Shown here: positions 7,191 to 14,024 of the stretch, in pieces | How positions within the stretch are numbered: the first letter of the stretch is position 1 | How the letters are laid out: each line of letters opens with the position of its first letter | Assembly: GCF_004341365.1 (NCBI RefSeq) | Contig: NZ_SLXH01000035.1 | Coordinates: 1 to 33,541 of the forward strand | Direction of reading: 5' to 3' | Length of the DNA stretch: 33,541 nucleotides | Origin: Simplicispira metamorpha | GTDB taxonomy: Bacteria; Pseudomonadota; Gammaproteobacteria; Burkholderiales; Burkholderiaceae_C | The notes under the pieces: model-generated | What the model was told of the DNA's origin: nothing | Seen by the model: the letters and a program-made list of their open reading frames with translations, nothing else | Database searches by the model: none | Position numbers and translations under genes: made by a program

Positions 7191-8498
7191 TTACAAGGCG
7201 GTCTGGGCGTCGGCGGCGGCAAACATCTTGTTGATGTCGCCCGAGGTGACCGGACGCTCCGGGTCACGGAGCGGAGCCGCGCCACCCATGCCGCAGGCCG
7301 GCTCGATGCTCACGTGCTTGGCCTGCGCCTTCAGCGCGCCGACGGTGCAGTTTTCGCGGCCCAGGATGGCGAAGGGGTCGTAGGAGAACTCGCGCATCGC
7401 ATTCAGGTGCGTGATCTTGTTGATGACCTCGTCGCTCAGGTGCTGAGATTGCTTCCAGAACACGTTGGCGGATTCCGGCCATGTGCAGTCGGAGTGCGGG
7501 TAGTCGCATTCCCAGGTGACCTTGTCGACATTGATGAAGTCCAGATTGCGCAGGCCGAACTCGTCCTCGATGAAGCAGGTGATGATGTGCTCGTTGAAGA
7601 CGTCGCTGGGCTTCTTGCCGCCAAAGTTGGAGTTGGTCCAGGCGTTGTGGTGGTTGTGGGTGAAGTTGGCGCGTTCCAGCAGGTAGGGGATCCAGCCGAT
7701 GCCGCCTTCGGACAGGGCCATGCGCAGCTTGGGGAATTTCTTCCACATGGGGCCCCAGATCCAGTCGGCGGCGGAGTTGGAGATGGAGATGGGCATCGAC
7801 GTGATCCAGGCATCGATCGGCGACTCGTCGGATGCATGGGCCGCTTTGACGCCGGTGCCGATGTGGCAGCAGATCACCACGTCGTTGTCCGCGCATGCCT
7901 TCCACAGGGGATCCCAGTAGCTGTTGTGGATGGACGGGTACCCATGCACGGTAGGGTTGTCGGAGAACGTGAGGGCATGCACACCCTGCTTGGCCAGGCG
8001 CTGGACTTCCGCCGCCGCCGCCTGCATGTCGAACCAAGGAGCCATCATCAAGGGAATGAAGCGGCCCGGTGCAGCGTTGCACCAATCGTGCAGATGCCAG
8101 TCGTTGTAGGCCTGGATGGCTGCGAGCGAGACACCGCGGTCTTCGTAGCTCTGAAACCGCTGTCCCGCAAAACCCGGGAAGGTTGGGAAGCAGAGGGAAC
8201 CCAGAACGCCATTGGCATTCATGTCATCGACACGGGCCTTGATGTCCCACGTGCCGCGGCGCATCTGTTCGTAGCCCAGCGGCTCCATGCCGTATTCCTC
8301 TTTGGGGCGGCCGACCACCGAGTTCAGGCCCATGTAGCCCGTGGCTTTTTCCTCGAACACCCAGACGTCGCGACCTTTGTGGTTCTCGACGCGGGGCTCG
8401 CGCCCCTTGTACTTCGCGGGCATATGGCGGGCGAATGCATTGGGTGGCTCGATGGCGTGATCGTCAACGCTGACGAGGATGAGATCTTCCAGCTTCAT
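7191..8498 (-). CDS. Amidohydrolase-2 family metal-dependent hydrolase/decarboxylase
   Basis: A 435-residue TIM-barrel protein of the PF04909 type (ACMSD, gamma-resorcylate decarboxylase, LigJ/LigW relatives). The N-terminal metal motif reads SVDDHAIEPP (residues 10-19), in the DDH variant common among catabolic members. Further candidate ligands are His in ICCHIGTG, the Glu-Gly-Gly segment LSEGGIGWIPYLLERAN and Asp in WECDYPHSDCTWP. Family members hydrolyse, hydrate or decarboxylate carboxylated ring or ring-cleavage products. Which reaction applies here is not visible. The start at 8498 is chosen over upstream Met codons because GGAG lies 6 bases before it and SVDDH follows at the usual distance. 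It is the first gene of the operon. Confidence 0.9.
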   Translation of the reverse strand: MKLEDLILVSVDDHAIEPPNAFARHMPAKYKGREPRVENHKGRDVWVFEEKATGYMGLNSVVGRPKEEYGMEPLGYEQMRRGTWDIKARVDDMNANGVLGSLCFPTFPGFAGQRFQSYEDRGVSLAAIQAYNDWHLHDWCNAAPGRFIPLMMAPWFDMQAAAAEVQRLAKQGVHALTFSDNPTVHGYPSIHNSYWDPLWKACADNDVVICCHIGTGVKAAHASDESPIDAWITSMPISISNSAADWIWGPMWKKFPKLRMALSEGGIGWIPYLLERANFTHNHHNAWTNSNFGGKKPSDVFNEHIITCFIEDEFGLRNLDFINVDKVTWECDYPHSDCTWPESANVFWKQSQHLSDEVINKITHLNAMREFSYDPFAILGRENCTVGALKAQAKHVSIEPACGMGGAAPLRDPERPVTSGDINKMFAAADAQTAL

Positions 8499-8564
8499 GT
8501 TGTCTCCAGAGAGTGAGGCGATGGGGGTTGGCCCGGGCGGCCGAACCGACAGCATAGGGTGTGA

Positions 8565-8608
8565 ATGCTAGATCAAATACTGTACAGATTCAATAATAAT
8601 GTTCATAT
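8565..8608 (-). promoter_or_regulatory. Candidate promoter of the amidohydrolase-ACAD operon with ATATGAAC box
   Basis: On the minus strand a -35-like TTGAAT (8588-8593) is followed after 17 bases by a -10-like TAGCAT (8565-8570). Both match consensus at four or more positions. Immediately upstream, 7 bases before the -35, lies ATATGAAC (8601-8608), in the context AAATATGAACA. The same box occurs in the same transcriptional orientation upstream of two other catabolic units. Its position would suit an activator. This was read by eye, not from a start-site map. Confidence 0.45.
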
Positions 8609-8643
8609 TTGGTAAGGAATACATACGAGTTTAGGGAATACCA

Positions 8644-8659
8644 CTAGCCGAACGGCTAG
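8644..8659. promoter_or_regulatory. 7-2-7 inverted repeat, possible operator
   Basis: CTAGCCG and CGGCTAG face each other across AA, a perfect 16-bp dyad 36 bases upstream of the ATATGAAC box. The adjoining 8658-8673 is a second, GC-rich near-palindrome around GGCGCC. The size and symmetry fit a dimeric regulator site. The stretch from 8499 to 8861 contains no convincing gene. Confidence 0.4.
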
Positions 8660-8718
8660 GCGGGCGCCTGCCTGGAACATGTCGGCGCCATGCGGATGAG
8701 GGGCCTGGAGTCTGGCAA

Positions 8719-8763
8719 TCCAGTGCACATTTGAGCCGAGGTAATTTCGGCTTGTGCCCTGGA
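8719..8763. other. Long imperfect hairpin between converging transcription signals
   Basis: Paired arms in order are TCCAG, GCACA and AGCCGA, a 7-base loop (8740-8746), then TCGGCT, TGTGC and CTGGA. That is 16 pairs with one 1x1 mismatch and one 4-base bulge. It lies about 100 bases beyond the GGDEF-EAL stop and upstream of the catabolic operon. No run of T follows in either direction, so an ordinary Rho-independent terminator is not clear. A terminator, a processed RNA element or a repeat of a dispersed family are possible. Confidence 0.45.
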
Positions 8764-8861
8764 TTAAGTGATCTTTTGCTATTAATTTGGAAGCTGTATG
8801 CGCTTGCCACGCTTTGGTTTCTTGGGGATGGTGCCGCAATTCACGCCTTTTTCTGGGGGTG

Positions 8862-10778
8862 TTATGGCAGCCATCCAGGCTGGCTGCGCAGGAGCTGTCC
8901 GAGTTCACCTGACGGCAGCGGGCGGCTGAAGTGGTAGCCCTGGGCTTCGTCGCAGCCCTCCTCGCGCAGGAACTCCAGTTGCGCTTCGGTTTCCACGCCC
9001 TCGGCTGTGGTCTGCATGCCCAGGGCCTGGGCCATGCGGATGATGGCGCTGACGATGGCACGATCGTTGTTGTTCCGATCCAGATCCTGGACGAAGGACT
9101 GGTCGATCTTGAGCTTGTAGATCTGGAAGCGCTTGAGCTGGCTCAGGGAAGAGTAGCCAGTGCCGAAATCGTCCATCGACAGGCGCACACCACGGGCTCG
9201 CAGTTTGTCCATCGTGGCAGCGGCTTGGTGCGGATCATTGATGGCCACGCCCTCGGTCAGCTCCAGTTCCAGCGAATCAGGAGGGATTCCGGTGTCCTGC
9301 AGTATGGAGTTGATGATCTCAGGCAGTTGCGGCTGGCGGAACTGAATGGCAGAGAGGTTCACGGCCACCTTCAAATCGCGCAATCCGTCCTGGCGCCACG
9401 TCTGTAATTGCCGCATGGCGGTGCGCAGCACCCATTCGCCGATCTGCAGGATTTGGCCGCTGTCCTCGGCGATGGGGATGAATTCGGCCGGCGAGACGCG
9501 GCCCAATTCTGGATGGTCCCAGCGCAGCAAGGCTTCCACGCTGTGGACGCGGCCGGTGCGTAGCGTGACTTGGGGCTGGTAGTGCAGCGAGAGTTGGTTG
9601 CGATCCAGTGCACGGCGCAGCGCGTTTTCCACTTGCAGCGCGCGCCGCGACTGGGCCTGCATCTGCGGCGTGAAGAAGCGGTAGGTGTCGCGGCCGGCCC
9701 GCTTGGCGTGATACATGGCCGTGTCGGCGGCCTGGGTCAGAGAGTCAATGTCATGGCCGTCATCGGGATACAGCGCGATCCCGATGGAGGGGGCGATCAT
9801 GAGCTCGTGGTGGTCGATCCGATACGTCAGACGCGATGCCTTCTGCAGTTTGGAGGCGATGCGCTCGGCGCCCTGGGCATTGGCGTTGGGTAAGAGCACC
9901 ACAAACTCGTCGCCGCCGATGCGTGCCACGGTGTCACACCGGTTCACGACTGTGCGCAGCCTTCGAGCGAACTCAATCAGCAGCGTATCGCCGACACGGT
10001 GGCTCAGCGAGTCGTTGACGTGCTTGAAATGGTCGAGGTCGAGAAACATCACTGCCAGTTGCCTGGCGCTGGCGCGGGCCAATTCAATGGCTCGCTCGGT
10101 GCGTTCGGCCAGCAGTGTCCGGTTAGGCAGGCCCGTGAGCCCGTCGTAGTGCGCCATCCAGTAAATGCGCTCCTGGTCGAGCTTGCGGTCGGTGATTTCG
10201 CGGCGCAGGTTCTCCACGGTGGCCCTGAGCCCCCGCTGAGGCCGCTGCTTGAACTGCTCATGCGCTTCATTCAGAGCCTGTTGGGCGAGCAGGTTCTCTC
10301 CCATGTCACTGACGATCCAGATTGAGCCCTCGTGCAGGTTGCTGGCGTTAATGAGGCGGCCCGTAAGCTCTCCCCAAAACAGGCTGCCATCCTTGCGCCT
10401 TAGGCGACGCTGTGTGCGGTAGGCATGGCCCGCGCTGAGCGTGGTGTAGGCCTCGCGTCCAAGGCTGCGCAAGTCGCCTCGGCTGGGATGGAGTTGCTCG
10501 CTGCCCACGCCTACCAGCGCGTGCTCGTCTGGGTATCCGAAAATGTCCGCGCATCGCCGGTTGCAGCGGACAATGACACGTTGGCGGATGTAGACGATGC
10601 CGACGCCCGCAGTGTCCAGCGCGTGCTGTTCCCGCAGGTTGCACTCGACGGAGGCGGCCATTGCTGACGGATAGTCCAGGATGTCCCTGCGGGTTGGGTC
10701 CCGCCAGGTTATTTCACCGTGCTCTGGGCCGGAGCCTGGAAACCAACCAGTGGTAAAAGGCTGACAAGAGGTGTGCAT
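8862..10778 (-). CDS. PAS-GGDEF-EAL cyclic-di-GMP protein
   Basis: A 638-residue cytoplasmic signalling protein without membrane segments. Residues about 47-165 form a PAS sensor (GVGIVYIRQRVIVRCNRR, KDGSLFWGELTGR). About 205-370 form a diguanylate cyclase domain with intact GGDEF at 288-292 and no obvious RxxD inhibitory site five residues upstream. About 380-635 form a phosphodiesterase domain with EAL at 415-417, DDFGTGYSS from 536 and EGVET at 593-597. Both output domains look catalytically intact, so net synthesis or breakdown of c-di-GMP cannot be predicted. The start has no clear ribosome site, and Met40 is an alternative. It lies 30 bases downstream of the Bug receptor gene on the same strand, which may couple substrate sensing to surface behaviour. 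Confidence 0.93.
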   Translation of the reverse strand: MHTSCQPFTTGWFPGSGPEHGEITWRDPTRRDILDYPSAMAASVECNLREQHALDTAGVGIVYIRQRVIVRCNRRCADIFGYPDEHALVGVGSEQLHPSRGDLRSLGREAYTTLSAGHAYRTQRRLRRKDGSLFWGELTGRLINASNLHEGSIWIVSDMGENLLAQQALNEAHEQFKQRPQRGLRATVENLRREITDRKLDQERIYWMAHYDGLTGLPNRTLLAERTERAIELARASARQLAVMFLDLDHFKHVNDSLSHRVGDTLLIEFARRLRTVVNRCDTVARIGGDEFVVLLPNANAQGAERIASKLQKASRLTYRIDHHELMIAPSIGIALYPDDGHDIDSLTQAADTAMYHAKRAGRDTYRFFTPQMQAQSRRALQVENALRRALDRNQLSLHYQPQVTLRTGRVHSVEALLRWDHPELGRVSPAEFIPIAEDSGQILQIGEWVLRTAMRQLQTWRQDGLRDLKVAVNLSAIQFRQPQLPEIINSILQDTGIPPDSLELELTEGVAINDPHQAAATMDKLRARGVRLSMDDFGTGYSSLSQLKRFQIYKLKIDQSFVQDLDRNNNDRAIVSAIIRMAQALGMQTTAEGVETEAQLEFLREEGCDEAQGYHFSRPLPSGELGQLLRSQPGWLP

Positions 10779-10808
10779 CTGATGGTGCTCTTCATGAGAT
10801 CCAGCCGC

Positions 10809-11774
10809 TTACTCGGCTTGGATGCCTGCGGCCCTAATGATCTTTCCCCATAGATCACGTTCTTTTGTCTGGTATTTCCCAAGCTGGCCCAGGGGCTGGA
10901 TGAACGCCAACGTGCCCGATGCCTTCATGGCTGCTTGCACTGCCGGCGTCTCATTGGCTTGAACCAGCAAGCGGTACATCTTTTGAACGATCGGCTCGGG
11001 AGTCATGGCTGGCAGATAGGCTGCCAGCCAGAAACCTATGTCCATGCCATCGATTCCGCTTTCACGGAAGGTTGGCAGGTCGGGTGCGAATGGGCTGCGG
11101 ACTTCATCGGTCACGGCCAGTGCTTTGATTTTTCCGGAACTGACGTAAGTCCAGGCCGAAAAGTCGGTGAACATGAAGTCGATTTCTCCACTGATCAGAT
11201 CCGGCATCATCGAGTTGCCGCTGCGATAGGCTGCCCCTACCACTTTCACTGCGGCGGTCTGCTGCAGTACCTCGGCGGGCAAGCGGCTGGTGATGCTCGT
11301 GTAGCCGAAAGTGAACCGGCCTGGATTGCTCTTGATCTGCTGGAGGAACTCCTTGGCAGATGCCGCCCTGACCTTGTCCGGATTGACATACAGGTACATG
11401 GGGCCCTTGGAGAGTGTCGTCAAAGGGACAAAGCCGTTGACTGGGTCGTAGGGCAGGTTCTTGATCACGTGGGGGTTGCCGGTGAATGCCACGTTCCCCG
11501 AGATCAGAAGGTTGTATCCATCGGGTTTCGCCGAACCGATCAATTGCGCCGCAATGCCGGAACTGCCGCCAGGGCGGTTTTCGACCACAACAGGCACTCC
11601 TGCAGCTTTGGACATCTCGCTTGCGAGGGCTCGGGTGTAGACGTCTGGGGCCGAACCCGGCGTGAAGGGAGTCACGACCTTGATGGGTTTTTCCGGGAAG
11701 CCGACGGCCCCGGATGCATCGGCACCCGCCAAAAAGCACATGAGCATGAGCGCCTTGACCCAAACAGGAGCCAT
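10809..11774 (-). CDS. Bug/TctC-family periplasmic tripartite tricarboxylate receptor
   Basis: A 321-residue secreted solute-binding protein. The N-terminus is a signal peptide (MAPVWVKALMLMCFLAGADA, then SGAVGFPEKP, with likely cleavage near ASGA). The mature part has the Bug signatures FPEKPIKVVTPFTPGS, VVENRPGGSSGIAAQ, AKPDGYNLL and the KIKALAVT segment. Bug proteins bind carboxylates or aromatic acids. Membrane partners TctA/TctB are not in the window, as is common for Bug genes in Burkholderiales. The frame stays open far upstream, but the signal peptide fixes the start at 11774. Its ribosome site is poor, and a tandem palindrome lies only 17 bases upstream. The divergent-side neighbour is an IclR regulator that could control it. 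Confidence 0.9.
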   Translation of the reverse strand: MAPVWVKALMLMCFLAGADASGAVGFPEKPIKVVTPFTPGSAPDVYTRALASEMSKAAGVPVVVENRPGGSSGIAAQLIGSAKPDGYNLLISGNVAFTGNPHVIKNLPYDPVNGFVPLTTLSKGPMYLYVNPDKVRAASAKEFLQQIKSNPGRFTFGYTSITSRLPAEVLQQTAAVKVVGAAYRSGNSMMPDLISGEIDFMFTDFSAWTYVSSGKIKALAVTDEVRSPFAPDLPTFRESGIDGMDIGFWLAAYLPAMTPEPIVQKMYRLLVQANETPAVQAAMKASGTLAFIQPLGQLGKYQTKERDLWGKIIRAAGIQAE

Positions 11775-11791
11775 TCTTATTATTTGTATAA

Positions 11792-11826
11792 AGAATTGAA
11801 TTCTGCATTTAGAATTTTGCAATTCT
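11792..11826. promoter_or_regulatory. Two tandem palindromes upstream of the Bug gene
   Basis: AGAATT-g-AATTCT (11792-11804) is separated by 6 bases from AGAATT-ttgc-AATTCT (11811-11826). This gives four copies of one half-site within 35 bp in an AT-rich patch. The nearest end is 17 bases from the Bug start codon, so a bound protein would sit on or just below the promoter. An IclR-type regulator is encoded 0.7 kb away and is one candidate binder. Confidence 0.5.
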
Positions 11827-12216
11827 GCTCGGCCCGCGCTGCCTTGGGTATTGGGATTCACCCTAGCTGGCCATTCCTCTCTGTTGTCCTGATTGGCTTG
11901 GGCTGTACTTACAGGTCCCGACGGGCCGCAGGTGATACGCATGAATGCGCGCCTGGGGCAGGTAGTGCTGGTGATGGGGAGGCCCCTGATCAAGGGCGGG
12001 AACGCCCCAGTGGAGTGGGGCGGACGGTCGTTGTGTCTCAGGCTGCTGGATTGAGTTGGGATCGGTGTTTTCCCTGGTTTTGGGCGGAAAGAGGCGCATG
12101 GAGCGCTTTCTGTTTTGACGCAGGAGGTTGGAATCTGTACATTTATGGAAAAAGTGCCTTTGATTTCCTGTGTGCACAGCCGTCCTGCCATCAGAGGATC
12201 AAACCATGGAGACAAA

Positions 12217-12387
12217 ATGCCTTCCTTGATCTTTACGACCGTCTCGAGCCTTGCGGTGGTTGTTGCTGTGCTGTGGCAATTCGCCGATGCCGCTGTCCAC
12301 CAGCACAGTCATGCTGGTCATCTGCATGCCCACACGCTCCCTATGGCGAGCGATTTTTGGACACTGATGTCTCACGGCTTCCGCTAG
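12217..12387 (+). CDS. Small hypothetical protein, one membrane segment and His-rich tail
   Basis: A 56-residue reading frame starting MPSLIFTTVSSLAVVVAVLW, a hydrophobic stretch, followed by HQHSHAGHLHAH. A GGAG-like ribosome site (ggaga) precedes the ATG by 5 bases. A signal or anchor followed by a histidine cluster could bind a metal ion in the periplasm. I do not recognise a family, and such a frame could occur by chance in this 740-base interval between the Bug and IclR genes. The rest of the interval (11827-12216) shows no gene I can support. Confidence 0.35.
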   Translation: MPSLIFTTVSSLAVVVAVLWQFADAAVHQHSHAGHLHAHTLPMASDFWTLMSHGFR

Positions 12388-12411
12388 ATTTCAGCGCATC
12401 ACTTGGGGGGG

Positions 12412-12428
12412 CGAGCCTTTTGGGCTCG
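12412..12428. terminator. Weak hairpin downstream of the small ORF
   Basis: CGAGCC and GGCTCG pair across a 5-base loop (ttttg), preceded by a run of seven G. No T-run follows on the plus strand, so termination is uncertain. Confidence 0.25.
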
Positions 12429-12517
12429 TGCGAACGCGAGCGGCCGCCGCTAGATGCGGGATTGGGGCATGGCTGCAGTGGTGACTGGTGTTTGAGCCTG
12501 TTTTCCAGGCCCGGGTC

Positions 12518-13354
12518 TCAAAAAAGCACAGATTCCAGCCGGGTGCCCAATTCCTTCAACGACTGTCCAAGGGCCTTGATCCGGACTTCGGCATCGCTGT
12601 GCTGGCTGCGGATCATGACAGCTGAAACGGTGTAGGCAATGCTGCGCGTGGTGTCTCGCACAGGGGCGGCGATCGCAAGGACGCCGTCGGAGAAATATCC
12701 GTCGTCAACGGCCCATCCGTGGCGTTGAGCTAGGTGAACCTGATCCAAATACTCCTCAAACGATAGCGCACGTGCCCAGCGAATACGGGCGAATTCAGCG
12801 TGCAGGTCGTTTTCAGAGAGATTCATCTGCCCAACGAAAAGCCGGCCGCTGGCTCCCATCAGGATAGGCAGGCGCTGGCCCAGCGGCATGTAGATGTGCA
12901 GATCCGCAGGGCTGGATTCGGAGCTGACGAGCACAATCCTGTCATTGCCCATCGGGCGCCAGAGCGTGACCGTGATTCCGCGTGCGATGGCAAGTTCGCG
13001 CATGAGCGGCAATGCCAACTGGACGCGCTGGCCCTGTGTCACCAACTGCTCTGCCAAGCGAGCCAGCCCAAGGCCTGCAGAGTACGTTTTGGACAGCGGA
13101 TTGAAATCGACGACATCTTCCAAGACCAGGGTTCGGAGGATGTTGAAGCAGGTGCTTGGATTGATTTCCAGGTGCCTCGCTATGTCCGCTGCTCGCTCAG
13201 GAGCCCCCTTGTGCGCGAGGTATCGAAGGACTCCGATGGCATTCACCACGGGCTTCACGATGACGCCGTAGCTCGATCCTGATTTCTTGGAGTTGTCGGC
13301 CAAAGTCGGAGCTTTGCCCGGCGCGGCGCTGTCTTCGGTCACGACGTATTCCAT
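12518..13354 (-). CDS. IclR-family transcriptional regulator
   Basis: A 278-residue regulator. Residues about 36-95 form the winged helix-turn-helix (NAIGVLRYLAHKGAPERAAD, NPSTCFNILRTLVLEDVV). About 110-275 form the IclR effector domain (LPLMRELAIARGITVTLWRP, ILMGASGRLFV, GWAVDDGYFSDGVLAIAAPV). IclR proteins are usual regulators of aromatic and terpenoid catabolism, and many are activators. It is transcribed away from the ferredoxin-extradiol dioxygenase unit (start 13679), with a 324-base shared upstream region. The Bug gene lies downstream on the same strand. Either or both could be targets. Ribosome site not clear; the first Met was taken. Confidence 0.9.
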   Translation of the reverse strand: MEYVVTEDSAAPGKAPTLADNSKKSGSSYGVIVKPVVNAIGVLRYLAHKGAPERAADIARHLEINPSTCFNILRTLVLEDVVDFNPLSKTYSAGLGLARLAEQLVTQGQRVQLALPLMRELAIARGITVTLWRPMGNDRIVLVSSESSPADLHIYMPLGQRLPILMGASGRLFVGQMNLSENDLHAEFARIRWARALSFEEYLDQVHLAQRHGWAVDDGYFSDGVLAIAAPVRDTTRSIAYTVSAVMIRSQHSDAEVRIKALGQSLKELGTRLESVLF

Positions 13355-13678
13355 GTTGTCCAGTGGTCAATTGAATGAAGGTCACTGCCTCGGAAGTGTT
13401 GGAACGACGGGGTGTCACAAAACTTCCACCTGTCTGCAGCAGCGGGCATTCTAAGTGGCGAAGTGCATTCTGTATGGAGTTTTATCTAGTTCAGGGACGC
13501 CCCTGTGGTGACGGGAATACCGGGTCGGCTCGTGGGTCGTTGCGCACAGGTGCAAAGTGTGCGGGGTACGAAGGGTGGTCTAGGGAGAACCCTGAAGTAA
13601 AAATCAACACTTTATCGAATAATGTCCATATATCTCTATGCGCAGCAACATCGAACCCGCTGCATCGAAAGGAAAATC
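13355..13678. promoter_or_regulatory. Divergent intergenic region between iclR-type gene and ferredoxin gene
   Basis: There is no gene here. Noted are a GCATTCT direct repeat (13446-13452 and 13465-13471, 19 bp apart), a small CAGGG/CCCTG dyad (13492-13505), and TGGAA facing TTCCA around 13400-13428, which recalls IclR half-sites but is widely spaced. A degenerate copy of the ATATGAAC box in opposite orientation (GTCCATAT, 13624-13631) is also present. No clear sigma-70 promoter was identified. Confidence 0.35.
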
Positions 13679-13906
13679 ATGAGTACCCACGGGAAAACCC
13701 CCACACTTCGAGTGATCGTCGATCGCGGTCGTTGCTGCGGTTACGGGCTGTGTGCCCAACTCTGCCCCGAGGTGTACAAGCTGGATGAAAACGGCTTGGT
13801 GTACGTCGAATCCGAGCTCATCCCTGGTGGGCTTGAGGAGGAGGCGAGGGAAGGGGCCGCAGCCTGCCCCGCGGAAGCGCTGGTCATTGAAGCGATTCAG
13901 TCGTGA
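13679..13906 (+). CDS. Single-cluster [4Fe-4S]/[3Fe-4S] ferredoxin of the oxygenase/P450 type
   Basis: A 75-residue ferredoxin. Cys19, Cys25, Cys29 (CCGYGLCAQLCP) and Cys63 (AACPAEAL) are arranged as in ferredoxins that serve P450s and some Rieske dioxygenases, including DitA3-type proteins. Most [3Fe-4S] members have a non-Cys residue at the third position. Here it is Cys29, so a [4Fe-4S] cluster is possible. The start at 13679 is chosen for the AAGGA ribosome site 6 bases upstream and the conserved RVIVDRGRC region soon after. Its oxygenase partner is not in the window, and directly behind it lies what looks like a remnant of a flavoprotein. Confidence 0.9.
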   Translation: MSTHGKTPTLRVIVDRGRCCGYGLCAQLCPEVYKLDENGLVYVESELIPGGLEEEAREGAAACPAEALVIEAIQS

Positions 13907-13932
13907 TTGGCGGAGGTCCAGCAGGGTCTGCT
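13900..13932 (+). pseudogene. Vestige of a FAD-binding N-terminus (probable deleted flavoprotein)
   Basis: Overlapping the ferredoxin stop as GTGA, a second frame reads VVIGGGPAGSA, the dinucleotide-binding GxGxxG motif found at the N-terminus of FAD oxidoreductases. After this the frame (VGGRWRILWLVLADD...) has no flavoprotein character and ends at 14038. The simplest reading is that a coupled reductase or monooxygenase gene once followed the ferredoxin and was deleted almost entirely. A chance match over ten codons cannot be excluded. Confidence 0.45.
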
Positions 13933-14024
13933 GTCGGCGGGCGCTGGCGCATCCTATGGCTGGTTCTCGCCGATGACTCGTTCTGCGGGACATCGGTTTT
14001 TTTAGCTCACGGGAAAACATCAAC

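Noticed and set aside
5289-8516. 1075-codon open frame on the plus strand
   Set aside because: It runs antisense to the amidohydrolase and two ACAD genes. Its product is rich in Arg, Ala, Gly and Pro without motifs, and the opposite-strand proteins are clearly real. It is a GC-rich shadow frame.
8603-9061. 152-codon open frame on the minus strand at the GGDEF-EAL 3' end
   Set aside because: It overlaps the EAL domain in another frame and has no motifs. The hairpin and regulatory dyad in the same interval argue for non-coding sequence.
11775-12215. N-terminal extension of the Bug receptor frame
   Set aside because: The signal peptide begins at 11774. The upstream residues have no relation to the family and cover the palindromic control region.
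10935-12635. 566-codon open frame on the plus strand
   Set aside because: It overlaps the Bug and IclR genes on the opposite strand, has no motifs and has a Cys/Gly/Arg-rich composition.
13624-13631. Fourth ATATGAAC box upstream of the [4Fe-4S] ferredoxin gene
   Set aside because: It has one mismatch and the opposite orientation, and would lie only 48 bases from the start codon, so it is not counted with the three good copies.
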